Source: an uncultured Acidobacteriia bacterium (lineage in GTDB: Bacteria > Acidobacteriota > Terriglobia > Bryobacterales > Bryobacteraceae). From it: a stretch of 64,000 bases of DNA. Positions 50,874-59,518 of the stretch are shown piece by piece. Position 1 is the stretch's first letter, and every line of letters starts with the position of its first letter. A program made the position numbers and the translations under genes. The stretch covers positions 1-64,000 of the forward strand of contig CAIQWJ010000072.1 in NCBI GenBank assembly GCA_903875575.1, written 5' to 3'. The notes below the pieces were generated by a model that searched no databases, was not told the DNA's origin, and was given only the letters and a program-made list of their open reading frames with translations.

Positions 50874-53579
50874 TCACTTCTGAGCCTTGCCGGCACTGAG
50901 CAGATTCGCAAAAATACGGAACGCGCCGGGCACCCCGGCGGGCAGTTCGCGGAACCAGGAGAACGAGGTGTAAACGTAGGCTCCCTTGCCATATCTGGTG
51001 AAGAGAAGGGAGCCCTTCAGGTCCTTATCGCCGGTGTCATGCGTTTCAAAAGGCGTCTGATATTTAGCATCCCAGGTATCGGCGAAATAGATGCCGCGCT
51101 CCTGAATCCAGCCATCAAAATCCGACGCCGCGATCAGGTTGGGCGAGCGCACGATGGACGAAGTGGGTTCCAATATCTTGACGGGGGCGTCCTCTTCCGT
51201 TACCCGTTGCGAATTGCCCTGCGAGAGAACGAACGGGTAGGGTCCCATATGATCGAAGGCTTCGGTGACGGACGGGCTGATACGCCGGTCGTCCAGCCGG
51301 TTGTACTGCACAACGAGGGTACCGCCGTTGTTCACGTAATCGAGGAGTCTATTCTGCGCGGCCCGCAGGTCCGCGCGAACGGCATAGGCGCGAAGCCCGG
51401 TCACGATGGCGTCATACACGCTCAGATTGCCAGTGCTGAGAATCTTCTCGTCGAGAAGATCCACCTGGCAGCCCATTTGGCGGATCGCTTCCGGCATCTT
51501 GTCGTCCGAACCCATGACATAACCAACCCGCTTCGCCAGAACCTTTAGTTGTGCGGCCGCGATTTTGCCTCCCGAGGCTTCGAAGATCGTCTGCGCCGGA
51601 ATGTGGCCGTAGTCAATCACGTTGACAGCGGCGGTCACTTCCGGGCCGCCCTGGACCTTCGCGACCACTTTGAAATCGCCGGAGCCGGGGTTGGCGGGTG
51701 GCGTGAGACGGAACTTCACTTCCTGTTGCGCGCTGGAGTCTTTGAGATCGAAAGGTGCCTTCGCCGGCTCCACTTTCCATCCGGCCGGGGCCTCAAAGCT
51801 CAGTTCGCCGGACTGATTTGCCACCATCGCGCGCACCAGTACGCTGACTTCGCGGACGGTCCCAATGGCAATGACGAAGTTCTTGGACGGCATCACGACA
51901 CTGACAGGCGGCTCGACTACGACTGGCCTCACAAATTCGTCACGGGAGGGATCGGCATAGCGATAATGCAGGGGCTGGGTGATGGAGAAAGGTCGCCCAT
52001 CCACGTTGAAGTCAAAAGTAACGGTGACTTCGGGAACAGTATCGGCGCGACCGATCAGAGCCTGGTCCTTAATCTCATAGGTATCGCCGGCATGCGGATC
52101 GCGCAACCAGAAAGGCTGGGAATATGGCTGGTCCTTCGGGACGGCCACCTTCAGATTCACGGTCTCTTCCTGGTTGTAGGGGAGATCGCGATTCTTCACG
52201 TCGGCGGTTGCATCACCCCAGCCGTTGACATGGGCCGAAACGAGGCTCAACGGGAGTTTCGAGCGATTGATGGCGGTTAAGCGGATGTCAGCGGTAGAAC
52301 CTGGCACATAGGCGAACGCCCCGGCCTGGGCTTCAGCCTTCACGCCGGCACAAAGGGCGATCGTGCGGTCGATCTCTTCCAACTTCCATTGGGCCCATTG
52401 TTGACCCGCCTTCGCCATTTCCGCAACCAGCGAGCGGGCTTCCAGGAGGGCCGAAACCGTCTTTTCCGGATGCGTGTCGTCAAAGGTACGTTGCGCGCGA
52501 TCGAGCAGTTCCGCCACTTTGGCACCGCCCGTGAGACGGTTCCACGTTGTGTCGATGCCTTCCATCATTTCGTCTTTGGCTGGAGCGCCACCGACCACTG
52601 TCATGGCGTTGTTTTGAGCGCCATAGGACACAGTGGAGACCATGGCCTGGCTCTTGTGCTGGCTGCGGCTTAAGACAGAGATTTCGCGATAGGAACGTCC
52701 GAGTACCGGGTCAAAATCGCCGACCGGGAGATTGATGGCACCCTCCACCGGACCGCCAGCACCACGACCGCCGCCGCCACCACGACCACCGGCACCCGAT
52801 CCACCTCTGCCACCGCCCGGAGCACCGGCACCCGGGACTGCGCCACCACGTCCTGCCTGGGGACCACCTGCACCACGCCCGACACCGCCAGACGCACCAC
52901 CCGGTCCACCCGGGCCAGCGCCGCCGGGGGGCGTGAACCGGGCCTGCATGACACGCTTCGCCTGCCAGGGTTTGACCCACTTCAATTGTTCCGGGAATTT
53001 GGTGGGATCGGCTGCGGCGTCAAACGCTTCCCTGCCGAGAATGGCGGAAACCTGGTGCTGGCCGTGACCATCGGCCGGAGTGCCGCTGAAGCAAAGTACG
53101 ATCACATCGGGCTGCTGTTGGCGGACCACCCAGACGATATCCGAAAGAATCCGATCATGGCCCCACTTCTGCAATGTTTCGGAGGCAGTCTTGGTAAAGC
53201 CAAAGTCGATGGCGCGGGTAAAGTACTGGTTGGCACCGTCGAGTTTCCGCGCGGCCAGAAGTTCCTGGGTTCGAAGCGCGCCGAGATACTCGCTTTGTTC
53301 GTTGCCGAGAAGATTCTGTCCGCCTTCGCCGCGGGTCAGGGAAAGGTAGCCGGTACGGAACTTGCGACCGCGGGCCAGATAGGTAATGACAGCGGTATTT
53401 TCGTCATCCGGGTGCGCACCAATCATGAGCACGCTGCCGAGCACATTGAGTTTATCGAGCGCCTGACGAATGGCTGGAGCGCCGGTTAATTCCTGATCCG
53501 CGCCGTGGATCGAGCGAATTCCGATGAGCAGAGCGATAACGGCGATGAACGAAACGGCGGTTTTCCCCATGACGTTCAT
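50874..53579 (-). CDS. Secreted PIG-L family deacetylase with Gly-rich insert
   Basis: About 901 residues. After a signal/anchor segment (TAVSFIAVIALLIGI) comes a PIG-L/LmbE domain with zinc ligands in IGAHPDDENTAVITYLARG and a later GHGQHQVSA, typical of N-acetylglucosaminyl deacetylases. Around residues 213-280 is a run made almost only of Gly, Ala, Pro and Arg. The C-terminal half holds beta-sandwich domains (NPGSGDFKVVAKVQGGPEVT) and a glutamine-amidotransferase-like region with IVTGLRAYAVRADLRAAQ. It probably removes acetyl groups from external glycans. Start 53579 is one of several close options (53570, TTG 53609). Confidence 0.87.
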   Translation of the reverse strand: MNVMGKTAVSFIAVIALLIGIRSIHGADQELTGAPAIRQALDKLNVLGSVLMIGAHPDDENTAVITYLARGRKFRTGYLSLTRGEGGQNLLGNEQSEYLGALRTQELLAARKLDGANQYFTRAIDFGFTKTASETLQKWGHDRILSDIVWVVRQQQPDVIVLCFSGTPADGHGQHQVSAILGREAFDAAADPTKFPEQLKWVKPWQAKRVMQARFTPPGGAGPGGPGGASGGVGRGAGGPQAGRGGAVPGAGAPGGGRGGSGAGGRGGGGGRGAGGPVEGAINLPVGDFDPVLGRSYREISVLSRSQHKSQAMVSTVSYGAQNNAMTVVGGAPAKDEMMEGIDTTWNRLTGGAKVAELLDRAQRTFDDTHPEKTVSALLEARSLVAEMAKAGQQWAQWKLEEIDRTIALCAGVKAEAQAGAFAYVPGSTADIRLTAINRSKLPLSLVSAHVNGWGDATADVKNRDLPYNQEETVNLKVAVPKDQPYSQPFWLRDPHAGDTYEIKDQALIGRADTVPEVTVTFDFNVDGRPFSITQPLHYRYADPSRDEFVRPVVVEPPVSVVMPSKNFVIAIGTVREVSVLVRAMVANQSGELSFEAPAGWKVEPAKAPFDLKDSSAQQEVKFRLTPPANPGSGDFKVVAKVQGGPEVTAAVNVIDYGHIPAQTIFEASGGKIAAAQLKVLAKRVGYVMGSDDKMPEAIRQMGCQVDLLDEKILSTGNLSVYDAIVTGLRAYAVRADLRAAQNRLLDYVNNGGTLVVQYNRLDDRRISPSVTEAFDHMGPYPFVLSQGNSQRVTEEDAPVKILEPTSSIVRSPNLIAASDFDGWIQERGIYFADTWDAKYQTPFETHDTGDKDLKGSLLFTRYGKGAYVYTSFSWFRELPAGVPGAFRIFANLLSAGKAQK

Positions 53580-53625
53580 GTTAATACGGATCGTTTTGCG
53601 AAAATGCAACGGCGCGGGAAAGCGC

Positions 53626-54279
53626 TTATCGGGGCAACCAGCTGTTCACTACCGGATATGCCGCCTGCGCAAAGCCCGTCGCGGCTGTGATGGCCTGCTG
53701 GCGTGACATTCCGGGCAGAACCTGAGTCACGACGCGAACCAGCGCAGTGTCGCTGCGATGCTTGCGGATGGAATCTTCAATCAGATAGAACTTGGCAGCA
53801 AACTCGTCGGCAATGACACGCCCCTGGGACTGATACCAATACAGTACGACGCTTTCCGATTCGCCCTTGGAAACAACATATTTATTGATGTTGATGGAAC
53901 CGCCTTCAACAGGCAGGTCAATGCGTCCGGTTTCCTCACTGACGGGCTGGAAGCCGGAGCCTGGAAGGCAATTCTTCGGGGAGTGGGGGGACTGACCCGT
54001 GCGCTGACTCTTGAAATAAGCGATAAAGAGATTCGCCCCTGCGTCCGAACTCACGAAGTCGCGCGAGAGAAGGTCGTCTGCCTTCAGTACGGCCTGGGTT
54101 TCTTCGTCCACAGTATTTTCTCTCACAAGCCGCCAGCCGCCGAAGCTGGAGGGCATGCCTGCGAGGGGTGCGGGCAACGGAGTGCTCTCGCCGCGCGAGG
54201 CGGAGTAGAACAGGCCGGCCTGCACCAGAAGCAGGATCGTGACGATTTGCAGATATCGGTTATGCAGCACTGTGTTCAT
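53626..54279 (-). CDS. epsI: EpsI-family exosortase-associated protein
   Basis: 217 residues. A single N-terminal membrane segment (LQIVTILLLVQAGLFYSASR) is followed by an EpsI domain with FGGWRLVRENTVDEETQAVL, FIAYFKSQRTGQSPHSPKNC, LPGSGFQPV and VLYWYQSQGRVIADEF. EpsI typically follows or is fused to exosortase in exopolysaccharide and protein-sorting loci. It starts inside the end of the exosortase gene (20-bp overlap). Confidence 0.9.
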   Translation of the reverse strand: MNTVLHNRYLQIVTILLLVQAGLFYSASRGESTPLPAPLAGMPSSFGGWRLVRENTVDEETQAVLKADDLLSRDFVSSDAGANLFIAYFKSQRTGQSPHSPKNCLPGSGFQPVSEETGRIDLPVEGGSININKYVVSKGESESVVLYWYQSQGRVIADEFAAKFYLIEDSIRKHRSDTALVRVVTQVLPGMSRQQAITAATGFAQAAYPVVNSWLPR

Positions 54280-55153
54280 GTTTCGCCTCCATGCTTTTTG
54301 CGATGCGGAGCAGGACCTGGTGGAACGCCGCCAGAATGGCAAAAGCCATCATAAAAATTACCCAACCCTGGGCTTCGTGGAATAGACCTTCGGCCAGTTC
54401 CGGCTTGAAGTTGGCGATGATGCCGGTAATGGTGACACGCCCGGCGTTGGCAGCGATCGCAATGGGGATAGTGGAGAAGAAAAGCGCCACCCGAATCCAC
54501 ATGCGTTTCTCGGTGAAATACCCGTAGACCAGGGACAGGAACGTCAGCGTGAGCAGGGAACGAATGCCGCTGCAGGCTTCCACAACGTTCAGACTTTGAC
54601 TGGCCAGTTCCAGGACGTTGCCCTGCCGGATGATTGGGATCTGGAGCCCGGAGATGGAAACTTCCGCCACGCGGCTGGCAATTAACTGCAGCGGAAAGGT
54701 GATCTGGTTGTAGATCACGGCGGGAATCGGCACCATGAAGAAGAGGAGGAACAGGGGGAAGCCGAAGATCCGCAGGTACTGTTTTCCGCCCAGCAGGAGC
54801 ACAATCCCGATGATGGAAAAGACGAATGACGTGCGCGCCAGGAAGAGTTCGGCGCCAAGCGTGCCCAGGTAGAGCTGGATTGCGGCCCAGGCCATGAGCG
54901 CCAGCCCCCAAAGGCTGGGGCTCGGAGGCAGATTCGCGATCTTATTGCGATTCTGCCAGGCGATATAGCCGGCAAGAACGGGGACGAAGAAACCGTGGCC
55001 CATATCTTCGTCGGTAGCCCATTGGTTGACCAGACGATAGAGGACGGGCGCGTAGCAGGCAGCCAGAAGGACTGACACCCATGCGATTGTTACCCAGGAA
55101 AAAGTGGACGGAGCGTTGACGGGTTGCTCCGGCCCGGTTTGTGCGGGCGTCAT
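54260..55153 (-). CDS. Exosortase (EpsH family)
   Basis: 297 residues, polytopic with about eight membrane segments. The catalytic triad is visible: Cys in LNVVEACSGIRSLLTL, Arg in IANAGRVTITG and His in LFHEAQGW. By family knowledge it cleaves PEP-CTERM proteins at the inner membrane. Two such proteins with TPEPS motifs are encoded at 7081-9399 and 16542-17333. ATG 55153 is preferred over 55174. It is cotranscribed with epsI. Confidence 0.93.
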   Translation of the reverse strand: MTPAQTGPEQPVNAPSTFSWVTIAWVSVLLAACYAPVLYRLVNQWATDEDMGHGFFVPVLAGYIAWQNRNKIANLPPSPSLWGLALMAWAAIQLYLGTLGAELFLARTSFVFSIIGIVLLLGGKQYLRIFGFPLFLLFFMVPIPAVIYNQITFPLQLIASRVAEVSISGLQIPIIRQGNVLELASQSLNVVEACSGIRSLLTLTFLSLVYGYFTEKRMWIRVALFFSTIPIAIAANAGRVTITGIIANFKPELAEGLFHEAQGWVIFMMAFAILAAFHQVLLRIAKSMEAKHEHSAA

Positions 55154-55222
55154 GTTCTTCCAGCTTAACATCAATGTCTGAAATGAATTGTGGTTTAGGG
55201 TGGGGGCGGTACTGTAACCGAA

Positions 55223-55705
55223 CTATTGCTTCAGTGGCGTGCGATGGACGTTGCCGTCCTTCATGACAAAGTCAATCCTCTTCAAACCTTCAACATAAAG
55301 CAGCGGATCGCTTGGCGTTGCGACGAGATCGGCGGCCATCCCGACCCGGAGTGCACCGCGATCCTTCCCTATGCCAAGTAAAGCCGCGGCACGGGTTGTC
55401 ATGGCGCGCAGGATGTCGGCAGCGCCGATGCCTGCTTCGGTGAAGCTGTCGACATACTGTATGGCGAGAATCAGTGCTGACGAGCGTGGCATTGTTCTTC
55501 CGGGCCAGCGCCAGATCTTCATCGGTGAGGGTCCAGCCATGCTCGATGGAGGCGACTCCCGCTTCGATTGCCGCGCGGGCTCCGCGTTCAGTTTGCACGT
55601 GGGCCGCCACTTTCACTCCGGCACGCGCGGCCTCATCGACGATGAAACCAATATCATCGGCGGTATAGGAATACTTGTGGCTATCGACGTAAAACAGGGC
55701 CGACG
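55223..55705 (-). pseudogene. Amidohydrolase remnant
   Basis: Read leftward from about 55705: YVDSHKYSYTADDIGFIVDE, ARAGVKVAAHVQTERGARAA and IEAGVASIEHGWTLTDED are the central barrel of a metal-dependent amidohydrolase. Near 55485 the frame shifts, after which the family C-terminus (AADILRAMTTRAAALLGIGK, DRGALRVGMAADLVATPSDP) runs to a stop at 55223. The N-terminal HxH metal site is absent. So it is truncated and frameshifted. Confidence 0.75.
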
Positions 55706-55747
55706 ATTCATCTGACGTACATCGTAGTGTGAGAGGACGCGGGCGGC

Positions 55748-57886
55748 TCAGAAAGCCAGGAGTTGTTCGATGGTCGCGACCAGGTCTTCGGTCTGGGGGA
55801 GGATCTTGTTTTCCAGATCCGGATGGTAGCCCACCCAGGTGTCCATGGCGGCCACACGCTTCACCGGCGCATCGAGATACGTGAACAGTTCGTCGGCAAT
55901 GCGGGCGGCGATTTCGGCACCGAAGCCGAAACTCACGGTGTCCTCGTGGGCTACGATGACGCGGCTCGTCTTTTTGACGGAGGTTGCAATGGCTTCCCAA
56001 TCGTAGGGGGCGAGCGAGCGCAGGTCGATCACTTCGACAGTTCTGCCGCCACTCTGCTTTTCGATTTCGTGGGCGGCCATTTCCGCCTTGTGAACCAGCG
56101 CGCCGTAGGTCACGATGGTGAGCGAATCGCCTGGTTTGACGATCTTCGCCTTGCCGAACGGGATCATGAAATCCGGGCCGGGATGCGCGGAACGGTTGTA
56201 CATCTCGCGGTAGAGCTTTTTGTGTTCGAGGAACAGGACCGGGTCATCACAGCGGATCGCAGTGCGCAGCAGACCGCAGGCATCCTCGGCATTTGAGGGG
56301 AAAACTACGCGCAAACCGGGGATGTGAGTGAACGTGACCTCGCCGGATTGGCTGTGATATATCGAACCGCCGCCCAGATAGCCGCCAATCGGCACACGCA
56401 GCACGAGGGGTGCCGAGAACTGGCCGTTCGAGCGCCAGCGCAGCGACGCTAACTCGTCTCGCAACTGCATCATGGCGGGCCAGATGTAATCGAAAAACTG
56501 AATTTCGGCCACGGGTTTCATGCCCGCGATCGCCATACCACTGGCCCGGCCGACGATGGAAGCTTCGGCAATGGGGGCGTTGAAACAACGTCTGCCGCCG
56601 AACTCGGTCTGGAGGCCGGCGGTCAGCTTGAAGACGCCGCCTTTACCCTTCACCTCCATGAGATGACCTTCGCGGCTGCAATCGGCCACATCCTCGCCGA
56701 AGACGACGATTTTTTCGTTCCGCCGCATCTCCTCACGCAGGGTGAGATTGATGAGATCGGCCATGATGCGGGGCTCGGCCGGAGGGTCTTCGGGTGCCAG
56801 AGCCTGCACGTCAAAAGCCGAAGTAGTGGGATCGCCCGTTTCCGAATACAGATGACGGAGGACAGTTTCTGGCGCGGGCGGCGCTGCCGCAAGGGCGCGC
56901 TGGGTGTCTTCTAAAATGCCGCGATCGATCTCGCGGGTCATGCGTTCGAGGGTGGCAGAATCGAGAATGCCTTCTTCGAGGAGGAAAGCCGGAAAGGTGC
57001 GGAGCGGATCGCGTTCGGCTTCCTCTTCGCGCTCCTGCTTCGTCTTGTAGGCGCGTTCATCGTCGCTGAGAGAGTGCGAATAGGGCCGGGTGCAGTGGGC
57101 GTGAACCAGCGCGGGTCCGCCGCCTTCGCGACAGTAGGCCGCAGCTGTTTTCATGGCGCGGTAAGACGAAATGAAGTCTGTGCCGTCCACTTCGATGGTC
57201 AGCAGGTCGGGAAAGCCCTTCAGGAGCTTCGAAATAGAGGCACCCGGCGTTTGGGCTTCCACCGGCACGGAAATGGCGAAGCCGTTGTCCTGGATGAGGA
57301 AGACCACGGGAGCCCGCAGCAGGCAGGCCTGATTGATGGATTCCCAGAATTCGCCTTCGCTGGTAGCGCCTTCGCCGGAAGAGGCGAGCACGATGGGACT
57401 GGCTTCGGAGGCCCGATCCGCCGAGCCGAGATACTGGAGCGCTTCGGCACATCCCACGGCAGGCAGGAACTGAGTACCAGTGGCCGAGGAGGGCGAGACG
57501 ATGTGACGAGCCGCATCGGTCCAGTGGGAGGGCATCTGACGACCACCGGAAGAGGGGTCGTCTGCGGCACCCACGGCCTGAAGCAGCATGTCGTAGGGGG
57601 TCATCCCCAGAGTCAGGGACAGGGCGCGGTCGCGATAGTAGGGGAAGAACCAGTCGTAGCCGGAGCGGAGGGCCATACCGGCAGCCACCTGAATGGCTTC
57701 GTGACCGGCGCAGCTGATCTGGAAATAGATCTTGTTCTGCCGTTTGAGCAGAATTTCGCGGTCGTCAATGCGACGCGACGTGTGCATCAACCGGAACGCC
57801 CGAATGAGAGCTTCGGGATCGAGACCGGCCGCGCGCGCCGCGTTGAGCCGTTCGGACATAATGGGCGTGCTGAACGCAGCCGTCAT
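55748..57886 (-). CDS. 2-oxoacid (branched-chain type) dehydrogenase E1, fused alpha and beta subunits
   Basis: 712 residues. Alpha half (about 1-345): the TPP motif is [20 protein letters not shown], preceded by [20 protein letters not shown] and the phosphorylation-loop-like [12 protein letters not shown]. Beta half (about 370-712): [59 protein letters not shown] and a transketolase C-terminal domain. This oxidatively decarboxylates 2-oxoacids with E2 and E3, which are not nearby. The single-chain layout is known in several phyla; substrate (branched-chain or pyruvate) is uncertain. Confidence 0.92.
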   Translation of the reverse strand: MTAAFSTPIMSERLNAARAAGLDPEALIRAFRLMHTSRRIDDREILLKRQNKIYFQISCAGHEAIQVAAGMALRSGYDWFFPYYRDRALSLTLGMTPYDMLLQAVGAADDPSSGGRQMPSHWTDAARHIVSPSSATGTQFLPAVGCAEALQYLGSADRASEASPIVLASSGEGATSEGEFWESINQACLLRAPVVFLIQDNGFAISVPVEAQTPGASISKLLKGFPDLLTIEVDGTDFISSYRAMKTAAAYCREGGGPALVHAHCTRPYSHSLSDDERAYKTKQEREEEAERDPLRTFPAFLLEEGILDSATLERMTREIDRGILEDTQRALAAAPPAPETVLRHLYSETGDPTTSAFDVQALAPEDPPAEPRIMADLINLTLREEMRRNEKIVVFGEDVADCSREGHLMEVKGKGGVFKLTAGLQTEFGGRRCFNAPIAEASIVGRASGMAIAGMKPVAEIQFFDYIWPAMMQLRDELASLRWRSNGQFSAPLVLRVPIGGYLGGGSIYHSQSGEVTFTHIPGLRVVFPSNAEDACGLLRTAIRCDDPVLFLEHKKLYREMYNRSAHPGPDFMIPFGKAKIVKPGDSLTIVTYGALVHKAEMAAHEIEKQSGGRTVEVIDLRSLAPYDWEAIATSVKKTSRVIVAHEDTVSFGFGAEIAARIADELFTYLDAPVKRVAAMDTWVGYHPDLENKILPQTEDLVATIEQLLAF

Positions 57887-58061
57887 TGGTTAAACCTCCA
57901 TCAATATAGCAAAGCGCGAGGGATTCGGCGAGGGGTGGGTGGAAATGAGTTTTCCGAGTGGTAACAAGAGTATGCGGCGCGGCGACGTAAAACCAGTCTC
58001 TATTCACAGGTGCCACATCGACAGACGGAAAGGGCGGAGAGTTCATGCGAGCGCCGCGATT

Positions 58062-58078
58062 TGTAAAACTTTCGTAAA
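58062..58078 (-). promoter_or_regulatory. TTTACG-N5-TTTACA direct repeat before the winged-helix gene
   Basis: On the minus strand TTTACG, AAAGT, TTTACA: two hexamers with an 11-bp period, the geometry bound by tandem OmpR/PhoB-type winged helices. It lies about 60 bp upstream of the winged-helix gene start. Confidence 0.6.
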
Positions 58079-58138
58079 TTCAACCGGGGGCGGGAATGGA
58101 ATGGCGGAAGAAGCCATTATTCCGTTTGCAGACCTCCG

Positions 58139-58510
58139 ATGAACACCGCCACCGCGTACACAGCCCCTGAAACTCAGCCGATGGTCGACTCCGACTACGA
58201 CGACTATGAGATTTCGTTCGCCGACATTACCGTGAATCTGGACCGCTCGACGGTCGTCAAAGCGGGACGAAGACTGAACGTTTCGCCATCCGAGTTCGCC
58301 TTGCTGACGTTCTTCCTGCAGAACCCCGGCAAACCGCTGACGCGCGATGAGATTCTGGACGCGGTGTGGAGTTACCTGGGCTCACCCAACACGCGGACGG
58401 TGGATGCGCACGTCCTGCGGCTGCGGCAGAAGCTGGAAGCGGAACCGGATTCGCCGCGCCATTTTCTGACGGTGCATAAGGTTGGTTACCGGTTCGTGCC
58501 GCAGGAGTAA
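58139..58510 (+). CDS. Orphan OmpR/PhoB-type winged-helix protein without receiver domain
   Basis: 123 residues. An acidic N-terminal tail (PMVDSDYDDYEISFADITVN) is followed by a complete Trans_reg_C winged helix: LNVSPSEFALLTFFLQNPGK, PLTRDEILDAVWSYLGSPNT, RTVDAHVLRLRQKLEAEPDS and HKVGYRFV. The receiver domain of normal response regulators is missing, so it is not obviously phosphorylation-controlled. Sites of the class such proteins bind flank the gene at 58062-58078 and 58606-58622, suggesting that it controls itself and the operon at 58755. Confidence 0.9.
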   Translation: MNTATAYTAPETQPMVDSDYDDYEISFADITVNLDRSTVVKAGRRLNVSPSEFALLTFFLQNPGKPLTRDEILDAVWSYLGSPNTRTVDAHVLRLRQKLEAEPDSPRHFLTVHKVGYRFVPQE

Positions 58511-58605
58511 CTGCGCGCGAGCTGACCGCAGCCATAACTTTAGGGATGTGCTGAGCGTTGCCATTTGGGTGGAGTGCGCAGTAGCGAAGCGCGAATTCGT
58601 CAGTT

Positions 58606-58622
58606 TTTACAATTAGTTTACA
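58606..58622 (+). promoter_or_regulatory. TTTACA-N5-TTTACA direct repeat before the cupredoxin/HD-GYP operon
   Basis: TTTACA, ATTAG, TTTACA with 11-bp period, 133 bp upstream of the operon start. Same hexamer and spacing as the site at 58062-58078 but opposite orientation. Confidence 0.6.
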
Positions 58623-58754
58623 GCTTTGGCAAGACTTCCCCTCCGGCAATGGCCGAGCATGGAAGTGTGTGCCACAGTCCCGAAATTTATTGAAAACAGG
58701 CTAGTTTCCTCAACCGGCCGCGAGTTTTCCGGTTTGCGTCCGATAAGGAGTTTC

Positions 58755-59516
58755 ATGAGGCGAACCCGGTTATTCGGCGAGTACGGATGGATCGTCGGAC
58801 TTGGCTTGTGGACAGTCTCCGCGGCGCTGGCTGCCGATATCACTGGCACGGTCACGGTGAAGCAGCGCCTCACGCGACCCAGTGTGACAGCCTCGGTTTC
58901 CATGTATGAGAGGGGTCCGGCGGTGGAACTGGGCAAAGACCCGGAAGCCGACCCACTGGCGGCCGAGAGATCGCGGGTGGTTATCTATGTGGAGAGTGCA
59001 CCCAAGGGTGCCGTGGTGACGGAGACCGGCAAGCCAACGCAGCCGGCAACGATGCTGCAGACCAACCGGCGTTTCGAGCCCGACATTGTGGTGATTCCGG
59101 CAGGCGCTTCTGTGGCGTTTCCGAACGGCGACCCGATTTTCCATAACGTGTTCTCGCTTTCCAAGGCGAAGAGCTTCGATCTGGGGAATTTCCCGAAAGG
59201 CGAATCGCGGACCGTGCTGTTTCCGGTGCCGGGCATCGTTTACGTCAACTGCCGGCTGCATCCGAACATGGCAGGCACGGTGGTGGTGACGCCGAACCGC
59301 TGGTACGCAAGGCCGGGCAAAGACGGCCAGTATTCGCTGCACGATCTGCCGCCGGGGACCTACACAATTGTGGCGTGGCACAAAGCGGCCGGCATGATTC
59401 GCAAGACGGTGCAGGTGGTTGAGGGCGGCAATGTGGTGCAGGACTTTCTGGTGCCCATTGACTCGCCCACGGCGGCCGCCCACGACATGAAGAATATGAA
59501 GGCGGGAGCGCAATAA
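58755..59516 (+). CDS. Secreted cupredoxin-like protein with regulatory-like C-terminal domain
   Basis: 253 residues after an AAGGAG site at 58745-58750. The signal peptide ends near SAALAADITG. The middle is a plastocyanin-like domain: VIPAGASVAFPNGDPIFHNV provides a His and YVNCRLHPNMAGTVVV provides Cys, His and Met, the type-1 copper ligand set. A short beta-sandwich (YSLHDLPPGTYTIVAWHKAA) follows. It is probably a periplasmic copper or electron-transfer protein. It leads an operon with the HD-GYP, beta-barrel and DUF6027-like genes. The longer frame from 58626 is rejected because the signal would be internal. Confidence 0.85.
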   Translation: MRRTRLFGEYGWIVGLGLWTVSAALAADITGTVTVKQRLTRPSVTASVSMYERGPAVELGKDPEADPLAAERSRVVIYVESAPKGAVVTETGKPTQPATMLQTNRRFEPDIVVIPAGASVAFPNGDPIFHNVFSLSKAKSFDLGNFPKGESRTVLFPVPGIVYVNCRLHPNMAGTVVVTPNRWYARPGKDGQYSLHDLPPGTYTIVAWHKAAGMIRKTVQVVEGGNVVQDFLVPIDSPTAAAHDMKNMKAGAQ

Positions 59517-59518
59517 GC

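Noticed and set aside
57939..58142. A 67-codon frame upstream of the winged-helix gene
   Set aside because: No ribosome-binding site or domain, and it contains the TTTACG-N5-TTTACA site; more likely regulatory DNA.
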